From: Pelomyxa schiedti
Lineage: Eukaryota > Evosea > Pelobiontida > Pelomyxidae
Direction: 5' to 3'
Length of the DNA stretch: 39,685 bases
NCBI GenBank assembly: GCA_020536535.1
Contig: JAHLWZ010000947.1
Span: 1 to 39,685, forward strand
The notes under the pieces were generated by a model, which saw nothing but the letters and a program-made list of their open reading frames with translations, was not told where the DNA came from and ran no database searches. This document shows positions 1-10,221 of the stretch, piece after piece. Position 1 is the first letter of the stretch; every line of letters begins with the position of its first letter. A program made the translations under genes and the position numbers.

Positions 1-26
1 GTGGAAAAGGGGAGAGGGGGACTTAC

Positions 27-2104
27 TTGCACCGCTTGGGCGGTGGTGGTGAGGCCTACCGTCTGGAGAACTGTGTTATTGGTTTCTTTTTGTATTCTTG
101 CTTTGGCGCGGTTGAGTTGCTTGATTTTGTGGTGGCTCCTGTGTACAAGTCATTTAAAAATGTCAGCGAGCACGAGGGAAGCGAATACACTTTGTTGAGC
201 TGCTCGGCACTGGCGATGCTAAGTTCGTCTTGATGAATTTGTCGCTGGAGATCCTTCACAGCCGCTGAAACTTCCTGTGCTTGATGCTGTGCAGATTCAG
301 CTTGTTCATCCATGGCATTAATCTTTCTTCGACTCTGAAGAGTATAAATCAAAGATGTCGTTAAGGAGGTGCTTACCAGCATGACTTCGGCCCGGTTTTG
401 GGAAATTATGTTTCTCGAATCCTCCAAAATTTCCATGGCACTTTCCTTCCCTCGGGAGAGATCTTGCAGGTGCTGTTGCAGTTTTTCTGTCCGATGGGCG
501 TGCCTTTGAGGTTGGTTATTTAATGCCATACAGTAGGTAACTTTACTTGGCACTCTCTGTTTTGAGGGTGTGCTCTGCAGTTTCTACAACTGCAGCAGTT
601 GTTTCGGCTGTCAATACCTAATACAAGAAAAGGTTAAAGTAACAGAGTGCCAAGTAAAAGGAACCTTCTGATCTACAATGTCATCCTAGGATGCATGCGT
701 TATGCGATAAATTGTAACAGGGAAATCATACTTCAAGTTCGCGGTTCTGCTCTTGTAACTGCCTGGTATAGTTTGTCATTGACCGTAATCGATGCTCCTC
801 CGTCACAATGAAGGAGTCCAAGTCTTGGATATCTTCCTACTAGTGTGAGTTGAAGTACAGCAAGTAGTAGTAAGTGCCTGAAGAGTGTTTAATTCTTTGG
901 AAAAGAGCTCGTGGTGCTTTTCAATTTCGTGGGACTTCGAAACTGCAGTTTTGTGTGTTTTTGTGCTTGAGCTGAGGCGTTTCATCGATTTTGTATAGGA
1001 CTCAATAGTTTCCTCTGGTGTATGTTAGGGTGTGATAAATACGATGGGAGTGAACCAAGAGAACGGCGCTCTTTCTCCACTTTATGAGCCACGTGGCGTC
1101 GTTCTCTATGAAGGTTCGTATTGTGTTGTTTGACCATTGTTATCCTTGTGCCTTAATCAGTCAGTTATTTGCGATTTGTGCGCGTGGATGTTAGTACTGA
1201 AGTTGTGTGTCGTGGAGTTCTGCTTCTTTTTGTTTTACAGAAGCGGCAAGAGCGTCTTTTTTAGCTGAAGATTCTGTCAATGTCTCCATATAATTTTTTT
1301 GTGTTTCCAGAGCATCACAAAGTTGTTTCTGTCGAGTGTTGAGATGGGAGTGCAGTTGTATTGGAAAACCTTGAGTGCTTTGAGTTTGTTTTCGTGGTCA
1401 GCTTTAAGTTTGTTGTACATTTCCTTCTTTTCTTCGGCCTGTCTTTCCAAGTCGGCCTTCACTTGTTGTTCTGTTTGTAGTATGGCTCTTTTGTTTGAGA
1501 GCAGTTTAGGAAGAGCAAGAAGCAAATGCTGTTGGTAACCTGAGTTCCTCTAATTCACTGAGTATTTTGTCCCTATCCCTGTTGAGCCTCTCGGTTTCCA
1601 ATTGCTCTTGCTCGAGTTTCAATCTAAGAGATTTGTGCTGATCTGACTCCGTGCTGAAGTTTGCTTCCTGAGAGGAAGTAAAAATCAAGCATTGAAAGAA
1701 ATTCTCTCACATCAATCATCTTTTTCAACATGCGTATCTCAGCTTCATGAGCTCGCTTTTCTGTTTCAATCTTTTCCTTGAGGTCTCTTTCTTTTTGTTC
1801 CAACTCTCTTCGGGCTTTATTCTGAGCATAACTTTAGTCCCGCGCAGGACCTTTGCTGGCATACCTCCGCAATCTTAGTGAGCAGAAGGCGTTGCTCCAA
1901 GTCCTCGATATCCTTGTTAACTTCCTTTATTTTTTCTGTTGGCAACAGTAAGCAAGCGAAACCCGCTCAAAAAGGCACACCAAGAGTTTGGGTTGTTTGT
2001 GCTTTAGAATTTTCTATGCCTCTGTCTTGGTCATCAAGAAACGCCTTCATTTGTTGCAAACCCTCCCGCTACAACCCACCGGTTAACGAAACTGCAAAAA
2101 CTAC

Positions 2105-2188
<84 letters not shown>

Positions 2189-2313
2189 ATTGCGGGAGGG
2201 ATTGCGGTGGGGGGTTTGGCGGTCGTATCAGGTGACGCGGCTGCACCGCCCGTCGTCCGAAATTGTGCGTTAAACGAGGCCATGAACGCCTCGAACTCTT
2301 TGCGGTCGCTCAT
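27..2313 (-). CDS. Long coiled-coil protein, 3' end outside window
   Basis: I do not recognise a named family. The start at 2313 (MSDRKEFEAFMASFNAQF) opens a short Ala/Thr/Pro-rich head. A poly-T intron follows, and then almost continuous charged heptad sequence: EKIKEVNKDIEDLEQRLLL, NKARRELEQKERDLKEKIE, LKLEQEQLETERLNRDRDK, QQVKADLERQAEEKKEMYN, HRTEKLQQHLQDLSRGKES. About eleven exons join in phase across introns of 40-110 bases, one apparently GC-AG (837-877). The last visible exon ends in a good donor (CAA|GTAAGT) at about position 27, so the gene should continue off the window. A stop-ending alternative, without splicing over 57-200, is possible. Composition suggests a cytoskeletal, centrosomal or flagellar structural protein, but no domain proves this. 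It is divergent from the PTEN-like gene across 267 bases. The exon model is good in the middle and weaker at the 3' edge. Confidence 0.75.
2104..2186. repeat. Poly(A)/poly(T) tract inside intron 1 of the coiled-coil gene
   Basis: A run of about 80 A on the plus strand is broken by a single C. On the coding (minus) strand it is an unbroken poly-T stretch after a GT donor. It looks like an extreme polypyrimidine tract or an expanded homopolymer. Length may be inaccurate because of sequencing slippage. Confidence 0.9.
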
Positions 2314-2580
2314 CGTCTTGCTTTTTCTTTTCTTTTCTGTCCCTTGTTCTGTTGTTTTGTTTTAGCGTAATGCGGAATTGGGCAAGAAGAAACAGGCCAA
2401 AAAAAACCACAGACAAACTTTAGTTGTTGAGGCATCGACCACTAGGCTAGGAATGAGCGGCCAACTCGCCTCTTGTAACACTGTCTGCCGCGGATAGCTT
2501 CGGATGCTTGACACTTCAGTCAAACAGGGCAACATCTGTTGTGGATCCTTCGCCGAACCAACTACAGATCGCTTTTTGTG
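2314..2580. promoter_or_regulatory. Divergent intergenic region (coiled-coil / PTEN-like)
   Basis: These 267 bases lie between the start codons of two outward-facing genes and so must hold both promoters and 5' UTRs. I see no clear TATA element or conserved motif. Confidence 0.5.
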
Positions 2581-4049
2581 ATGAGCGGGTGTGGTGCGGA
2601 TGTGGTGCCTCCTCCCACAGGAACCGGCAAGGGCGTACTTGTGGGATGTGACATGGACGTGTCGTATATCACTGACCGTGTCTTGGGTATCGTCTTGTTG
2701 CTTGTTTTGTTTTCCCCAGTTTGTTATTGGCGTCTGACAAATGCCCAAAATACAAGCAATGGGGAGCCCTGCAAGAAAGGTTGTTGAGATAGCAGAGTTT
2801 CTAAATGGAAGGCACCCTGGCCACTACATGGTTTGTGGTACTTATGGGATGTGGTTTCGTTTGAACGGAGCTCTTCAACAATATCATTTTAAAACTTTCT
2901 ACCCTATGCAAATGAACAAAAAAAACCACAAGGTGTGGAACTTATCTATTGAGATTGAATATGACTATTCTGCTTTTGGCAACAAGGTCCTGTTGGTGGG
3001 ATTCCCTGACCACCACGCTCCGCCACTTGGCCACCTGTGGGCGGTGTCACTTCTTTCTTCTCAGGGTGATAATAACTGATGTTTTCCCTCCCAGGTTGTA
3101 CTTCAAATGGACGCTTGGCTGAAAGCTGATTCCCGTAATGTAGCTGTAATGCACTGCCACGCTGGTAGAGGAAGGACGGGGACTGGTAAGTGGTTATAAC
3201 AATCTCAATCATGATTACTTACTGATCCAGTTATCGCTTCCTACTTGCTTTACACTGGTATTTGTCGCACACCTGACCAAGCTTTAGTGTTCTTTTCCAA
3301 ACGGCGTTCGAATAGCGGGTATGGTCTCTACTAAGTAATTGTATATTTCTCATTTCTTATTAAGGAAGGGGGTCTCCGGTCCATCCCAAAAACGGTTTCT
3401 TGCTCCTACCCGGTTCTATTCTTACCCACCTGTAGATACGTTGAGTATTTTAAAATGATATTGGACAAGAATCTTGTTGCCAACCACATCCTGACCACCA
3501 ATCGTGAGTTGCATCTCCATTCATGTCTGTTTGTTGGAGCTCCTCTTTTCCACTTCAACCCTCTCTTTGAATTAGTAGAATTGCAACATCCCCATAAACC
3601 ATTTCGCGCTCTCTCAGAGTCTCGGGCTAAGTACAACAGCTCAGTTTTCTACTCGCACTCATCATCTCAGGTACAAAATGAAAAACGGGCTTCTGGATAT
3701 CACTGTTGTCTTTCCGCATATTGTAGCAGGTGATGTTATGTTCCGTTTCCTCATCGCAAAGCCACACGGGCACGAGACTTTGTTTACTGTTTCCTTCAAC
3801 ACACACTTTGTGCGGCCGTGTTGCAGTGACTGCAATGGATGCCTATCCTTTTCCAAAAAGATGCTTGATAGCCCAAGGGGAGGGCCCCTAAAGACCGGCC
3901 TGTACCATTCCTTAGATTTATCCACCTCCCTCACCAAAAACAGAATTCCTGACGATTTCTACCTTATTATAATGTTTGGGGACTGTGGAAGTCACCCCAA
4001 ACCCAACGTTGTGTCTTGTCCACATGCCCTTCCCCGAGCTTCTCTTTGA
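2581..4049 (+). CDS. PTEN-like dual-specificity/lipid phosphatase with C2 domain
   Basis: Predicted to remove the 3-phosphate from phosphoinositides such as PIP3 at the membrane, opposing PI3-kinase. Eight exons (2581-2686, 2757-2830, 2933-3043, 3095-3185, 3231-3318, 3365-3394, 3436-3630, 3671-4049) sum to 1,074 bases, or 357 residues. Head: DVSYITDRVLAMGSPARKV, like PTEN 'LTYIYPNIIAMGFPAER'. General-acid loop: FPDHHAPPL. Signature P-loop: AVMHCHAGRGRTGT at 3143-3185, with catalytic Cys and Arg intact. PTEN has HCKAGKGRTG, so both loop lysines are replaced, by His and Arg. A PTEN-type C2 follows (GDVMFRFLIAKPHGHETLF) and ends in IPDDFYLIIMFGD, near the usual C2 end. There is no long PTEN C-tail or PDZ ligand. 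It could act as a TPTE- or tensin-like enzyme, but the intact catalytic Cys argues for activity. It is convergent with the SPFH gene, only 54 bases apart. Confidence 0.93.
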
Positions 4050-4103
4050 AGAAATTTCTAAAAGAGAAGCACAACAGTTTTCTCTTGCTTAACACTGCAC
4101 TAT

Positions 4104-5897
4104 TCATAGATTCTTTTTGGCAATGTCGCCTCCATTGGCAAAGTAAGTTGTTAAATCGACACCCAAAGCTGCCAGTTTCTCCACATAGGAAAGCTTCTCC
4201 TCATTGTCAGCCTTTAGGCGAGACAAGTTTAGTTCTTGTTCCTAAACAAATTATTAGTTTCTGCCCGTACGCGGAAACGAAATGCTTATGGATAAAAATA
4301 TAAATAAACAGCGGAGGAATGCACAAACCCTGGCCTGCTGAGCAAGAGTCTCTTCATGTTGAATGCGGCTCAACAGTGTATTGTGTTCATAATCACTCTT
4401 CTGAAGTGCTTGTTCTGTGTATGGTTGGTCACAAGAACCCCCAAAATTGTGCAGAAAAAACGAACTTTGTTTCTGGCGTTCGTTTTCTTTAGCAAGTTTC
4501 ATGTCGGCCATTTGCTGGGATTGCACCTCTGTCTCGGCCTCAATTCTAAGTTGGGTGCGTGCTTGTAGTGCTTCATTTTGTATCTGTTGTAGGTTCCCGC
4601 TCCTGTGTCCTTTGTAAGCAACTTTGGTGATACGGAAACCAATAAGACTTGCTCGGCTCTGGGTTTTGTTGAATGTTTGCGTGTGTCACCGAGAATATAC
4701 CGTGAGTTGATGGTAGCATTCAAGGTTATTGAGCATATCGGTCTTCTCCAGGAAAGCCTCATACGTTAGGCTGGCGGCAAATGGCAAGATATCTATTTAG
4801 GATTACAATGTACACATTAAATAAGGGGCTGCAATACCGGCAGTTAAACTATTCTGCAATTAAGGTACTTTAATAAAAAGAATAAATGGGTTGAAGATTA
4901 ACCATAAAGTCTGCAACTGGATCATGAGTCTTGTCAAGCATGATTTCGATACTAACCAGCTCATAGAAGACCTGGAATTGCAGCTCAAGGACTGCGCTGT
5001 CACTGGTTCGCACCTATGTTCAGCAGTAGAATAGAAAACAAAAAAGTTGGGGTAACCCACTTCAGGAATAGAAAAACTGAAATCCTGGGGTACAACACTC
5101 AAAGTCTGGAAAATTCTGGCCCCGGGAATCAATTTTGCTGGATTGCGGGGGTCTGGGCCATGCCATCTGAATGCTAGAACATTTTAACGCCTCACAAAGA
5201 ATACAAGATATTACTGTGTACAGTCTCATCAACATCAGGAATGTGGAGAGCTGGACCCCTAATAATCTTGGGTGTCATTGCCTCAGTCTCAGAATTTGTA
5301 TTACTAGGAAAGATCAGTGCACAGATAAAAATAGATAACCTCTTACCTAAAAACAATCATAATCTCACTTGCTCCAACATGGACAGCCTCTTCGACGGTA
5401 ATGGAAAGGTGCTCCAAAGGATTAAACCAAACACTTGTTGGTCTTTTGAGGTGTTGTTTGTGAGTGAAAGCCGCACTTTTTGAAATATTCCGACTTACCC
5501 ACGAATCCTAGTTTTGTGGCCATCCTAAAGGAAAGTAAATGGGTGGATTTGTCGTTGTACTTCTCCACCTACCTCCTTGTGGGTTATTGTCACGTATTGA
5601 GTAGCAGACGCTGTGTGATGTTCCAGGCTGGAAATTCGACCATATTTCCCAAGTCTTATCTAGAAGCACAAGGAGGAGCATGTAGTAATAACATTTAAAA
5701 AAAGAATGTTTGCATAACACTTCACATTACCTCCTTAGGCCCCGTTACCACAATTCCGCGACCAAATTCGTCCCACCAAAACACCTGCCAAGTGTATTCG
5801 GATAAGTTTGTAAAGAGGGGAAAAAAAGTACTATGCATGACATAACAACCTGCTGACCCTCCGGAATAAGCCTCTTATGTGACCCACAACACCCCAT
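4104..5897 (-). CDS. SPFH/band-7-like membrane scaffold protein with MGCC N-terminus
   Basis: The protein is about 380 residues in about eleven exons. It starts MGCCGSHKRL: Gly2 and Cys3/Cys4 form a textbook dual N-myristoylation/palmitoylation signal, implying attachment to the inner membrane face. Residues 1-130 are beta-rich with repeated RGP motifs (VVTGPKE, RIRGPTSVWFNP, KIIRGPALHIPD). Residues 170-260 look like an SPFH core: RTSDSAVLELQFQVFYEL, DKTHDPVADFMNSLTADI. A long charged helix follows, then a conserved-looking tail (LAALGVDLTTYFANG). The RGP repeats before an SPFH-like shoulder and helix recall major vault protein, but I cannot claim homology. A good donor/acceptor pair upstream of the ATG (5934-5995) suggests a 5' UTR intron. 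Function is probably membrane microdomain scaffolding. A similar unnamed family seems to exist in other eukaryotes, from memory only. Confidence 0.82.
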
Positions 5898-6271
5898 TTT
5901 TTATGTTTTTGTCGGTTTTCTGTCTGGGGCCAACTTCAGAAAAAAGGGGGGTTTGATTCGATTCAAGGAATTGTACTCTGGGGGGCTGGACTTACCAGCT
6001 CAGTCTGTCTCAGGGATGGTTGTTCACACACAAGAGAAGAAGGAATGGGAGGGGTATCCCTCAGTGATGGAGGCTCCTGCCCCAATCGGCAGAAGTTTCT
6101 TCTTTTACGTTGTTCTTAGAAGCAGAATGTACACGAAGATTTTTTTTGAGTCTCCTCACAAACAGCTCTTTGATCATCTCTCACTTTCGCTTCGGATTTG
6201 CCTAAAAGAAAATCGCCTCCTTAACACAAAACAGCGACGCAAACACAACCCACAACGCAACGAATTAACGC
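5898..6271. promoter_or_regulatory. Divergent promoter region (SPFH / acetyl-CoA synthetase)
   Basis: These 374 bases lie between two outward-facing start codons. On the minus strand they hold a probable 5' UTR intron at 5934-5995 (GTAAGTCC donor, TTTTTTCTGAAG acceptor), with an in-frame stop between the acceptor and the SPFH ATG. The side facing the synthetase is C/A-rich just before the ATG. Open frames here look accidental. Confidence 0.5.
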
Positions 6272-9200
6272 ATGGACGGGTACTCCGACGTTTTCGAGTA
6301 TGAGCGCCAACTTATCGAGCCTCTTCTGGGACGGTTTGTCTCCTCCTCAATTTTCCCTCGGTGATGTTGTCATTCTTATTCTTGGATTTTTTTGGCTGTT
6401 TGGTGCCAAGCAATTGTTTGACGGATTGTGTGTTTTTTGTGTCACACAGGGAAGTATCCTCTGATGGAAACAATCGGGAAGTGTTCTTTGATGAGTGCAT
6501 AAGTGCCTTCTTCAGACCCACGTCCATTGCTGTTGTTGGCGCTACTGAGAAGCCTGGTGTGGGAAGGGTTGTTCTGGCGAACGTTAAAGGCGGGGTATGT
6601 TGTTCACCCAACCTGTAGTATTACCTGTAATAACCTTGGGTTTTTTTTTTTTTCAGGGGATAAATGCAGTTATATGGGGCATCAATCCTACACGGAAAAT
6701 GGTTCTTGGACAACCTTGCTTCCCTTCGGTGAAAGATTGCCCGAGAACTCCAGACCTGGTTGTTATAGTAACTCCTGCTCCCACCGTTCCTGCCATTGTG
6801 CAGCAGTGCACCGAGATTCGAGTAAAGGTACATCAAAGTTTTGTCATCTCTGGTTTTCCTCACTGCACAAGGCGATCATTGTTATTAGCTCTGGTTTTAA
6901 GGAAGTGGGTCCTGTAGGAAAAGCTCTGGAAGACCAAATTACGGGAATCCTACAGGCTTCAAAGTATACCAGACTCATTGGTCCGAATTGCTTTGGCATT
7001 CACTGCTCGTACACAAATTTAAACACCACCTTCGGTTCTAATGAATGCCCCCCTGTATGCTCTTCCACACTTGATAGTTATTTCAACTCTTATCAGGGAA
7101 ATTGTGCGGTTGCTAGTCAGAGTGGAGCTGTCGTTTGCACAATTCTGGATTGGGCGTTGCAAAACGGTGTTGGCTTTAGCAGCATGGTATCAGTTGGATC
7201 GATGTTAGATGTTTCCTGGTACCTGAGTTTTTTTTTGTCTGTGTTTATCCCAATTGTTCCAGGGCAGATATATTACTGTATTTCGGGAACGATCCAAATA
7301 CCAAATTCATTGTAATATACATGGAAAGTATTGGCGACCCTCGAAGCTTTATGGCTGCAGCAGAACAAGTTACTTTGAGAAAGCCCATTATAGTTTTAAA
7401 AGCTGGCAGAACCGAGGCATGAGACCCATGGTTTTTTCATGCTTAACCAATTTAGGAAGCTGCCAAAGCTGCCATGTCACATACTGGATCTCTTGCAGGA
7501 TCTGATAATGTTCTCGATGCAGCTTTTAAAAGAGCAGGCGTTATACGTGTTCAGTACATCACTGAGATTTATTCTGTAAGCTAAACGATTATCTCTTCTC
7601 TTCCTAACTCAGTGCGGTAGTATATTATGATGTTCTCTTTTTCAAAGTTGCCAAAGGGTCCGAATGTAGCCGTTGTAACCCACGCTGGAGGTCCAGGCGT
7701 GATTTGTGCCGATGCCATTGCACAGGTTTCCTTCTTAATCCCCATCATCTCTCATCCCAGTTAGGCTGGTGGGAAACTAGCTACAATTCCAAAATCAATA
7801 GTAGATTCACTGACTCCCATTGTACCAAAGCATTCTTCACTGGTATCTTTGCAAACCCCTTTGAGATTTTAATTCCCCAAAGGCAAATCCTCTAGATCTT
7901 ACTGGAGGGGCATCTCCTGAATGTTATCAGTACTGCTTGGATGCTTTAGCAACGTGCGAAGATGTGCACAGTGTTATAGTTATCGTTGCTCCGTTGTCTG
8001 GGATATGCCCTGGGACACCAGTTGCTCAGTACATCAAGCAGTTTAAAGACAGATGTGATAAAACTCTGGTGGTAGCTATGCTGGGAGGTGATGAGTTACT
8101 ATGTGCAAGGAAAGCACTTGTTAGAGACAGTATGCAGTAAGTTGGCAATAAATAGGGAGTTTACCATTCCAACAGATATTGCAGCCTTCAATATCACTGA
8201 TATCGCTGCCAGAACTATCACGGCGTATCAACCAACTTCTTTTAGCTAATGTGCTTAACGTTCATGTAGAACTTGGAACTACAAGAAAAATGTGATGGCG
8301 TTGCACCAACCTCCAAGAAAAGTTCCTCAGCTCTACTCTCACTGGAAAGCAACTGCTACTGTCAACGAAATACTAGAAAATGTATGAGTTATTCCTTTCT
8401 TTCACCAACCTGCCTTAGGTACAAAATACTGGGAGGTCGATTCTTACAGAAACGGAGTCCAAGCGAATTCTTGCTGCCTATGGAATTCCCATATCCAACA
8501 CTATTCCTGCCCGGTCTCCTGAAGAAGCTGTCGCCGTTGCAAGTTTGATTGGCTACCCTGTACAGTTCTCTCTTTTTTTCCAGTCCATAACGCATGCAGG
8601 TCGTTCTAAAATTACTCTCTGAGACAATAACCCACAAGTCGGATGTGGGTGGTGTTTTATTAAACCTAAACTCAGACGATGAGGTAACGGAGGGATTCGA
8701 GCAGATCAAGGTATCGGAAAGCCGGACCAAGAAAAAAAAAACCATCTTGTAGGTAAACTTAGCCAAATGTTATCCTGCCGACTGGGAAAAACATTTTGGG
8801 GGAGTTTCTGTGCAGCCAATGATCAATACTGCGGAATCAATAGAGCTTCTTCTTGGAGGTATTACTTGAGATTTTTGCTTGTCCTTACCCCTTTCCAGGA
8901 CACACTGATCCTCAAATGGGGCCTGTACTAGTGTTTGGTACTGGAGGGAAGTTAGTAGAAATCTTCAATGATACCGCTGTTGCTCTTCCTCCCGTCAATG
9001 CGATTTCCGCTGACATTCTAATGCAACAGGTTTACCGGAAGCATGTTAAATTGATGTAACAAAATATTTCTAGACTAAAATATATAAAGCCCTCCTTGGA
9101 GTCAGAGGGAGCAAACCTGTCGATTTAGATAAACTTGTGGGCATTATCATATCATTTGGTGATATGCTAGTAAACCACCCACTGATTAAGGTTCGACAAA

Positions 9201-10143
9201 TTATTATCCTGCGTGTCTATTCCGCCTAAACCTTTCAGGAATGTGACGTCAACCCGATTCTAGCGTCTCCAACAAGAATAACCGCAGTTGATGCCCGAAT
9301 TGTTTTATGGCCAAAGACAACAAACATGAAATCAATCCCGCAGGTTAAAGATTTGTGTACTTCGAAAGGAGAATAACGTCTCCTAAGAGAGTGATAGAAC
9401 CGTATCCCTATGAGCTTGTTCGGGAAGTTGACATGAAAGATGGCCAACACATAACTATAAGAGTGATGAGGTATCTCACTGTTTTTCTGTGAACCATGGG
9501 ATATTAAACAAACAACCTAAGAGTGGACGATTTCGAACCTTGGAAAGCTTGGGCGCAATCACTTAGTGAAGAGGCGTCGTTCGCATCTCTAGCAGATGAA
9601 ATCACACTTGAGCAGAGAATATCCCTTGCCTCCACAGTGAGAGTTCTTTTCCCGTGTAAGGACTCGTTCTCCATTGCCGCGTTCACCCCCTCTGGCCAAA
9701 TGATTGCCGGGATCAGGTTCTTTTTGCATCACAACACCCGCACAACACAACAAACCAACAAAGCCACCCTCCAATTCACCCGGAATATAATCTAACCGCG
9801 AATCACAGAATCATCAAGTACACACGAACGCAGGCGGTCTGCAGCCCAGCCATTCTAGGGACCCAGATTCAGACAGAACTCTTCACCCATCTTCTGCAGC
9901 ACACATGCCACGTGGCATCCCACTACACACACAGCACAGAGCTTGGCGGTAATTCCCCCTTCCCCTCCCCCAAACACAAAAATGTCACTCACACAATCTC
10001 ATCATGCAGCCGTCATACCAATCAAGCGGAAAGGAAGCCCATGGGAGCACGGGCAACGCCTCGCCGCCGCCTTCGAATCCCACGGGTTCCGAAACACACC
10101 AGCGTCCACTGACGCACTGCTCGTTCTCAAAGTCAACCTCTGA
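6272..10143 (+). CDS. ADP-forming acetyl-CoA synthetase (acetate-CoA ligase) fused to a GNAT-like domain
   Basis: Predicted reaction: acetyl-CoA + ADP + Pi to acetate + CoA + ATP, a substrate-level ATP source in fermentative protists. Domains in order: CoA-binding Rossmann ([17 protein letters not shown]); succinyl-CoA-ligase-like domain ([34 protein letters not shown]); the phosphohistidine loop [12 protein letters not shown], where His is the family's phosphorylated residue; and the ATP-grasp beta part ([40 protein letters not shown]). After this comes [29 protein letters not shown] and a ~190-residue GNAT-type tail like the one in bacterial ligase-acetyltransferase fusions. Its acetyl-CoA loop looks degenerate. 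Many short introns interrupt it; one inside the conserved [14 protein letters not shown] region must use a GC donor (7417-7455). It ends 78 bases before PPIP5K. Confidence 0.93.
7417..7455 (+). other. GC-AG intron in the acetyl-CoA synthetase gene
   Basis: The exon ends AGAACCGAG and the next bases are GCATGAGACC; the acceptor is CCAATTTAG. Reading through gives an immediate stop. Removing these 39 bases restores the conserved family string [19 protein letters not shown]. No usable GT donor lies nearby. Confidence 0.8.
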
Positions 10144-10221
10144 GAGGACCCAGATTCTCAGTGATTTCCAAGAACGCTCGAAACTGTTTTGAAAACAATT
10201 TCGGTAATCAAAACAATTTGG

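Noticed and set aside
2362-2748. Minus-strand 128-codon frame over the PTEN-like 5' end
   Set aside because: No similarity; overlaps conserved PTEN exon 1 and the divergent promoter.
5953-6303. Plus-strand 116-codon frame upstream of the acetyl-CoA synthetase
   Set aside because: No conserved sequence, overlaps the true start in another frame, and lies in a divergent promoter containing a probable minus-strand UTR intron.
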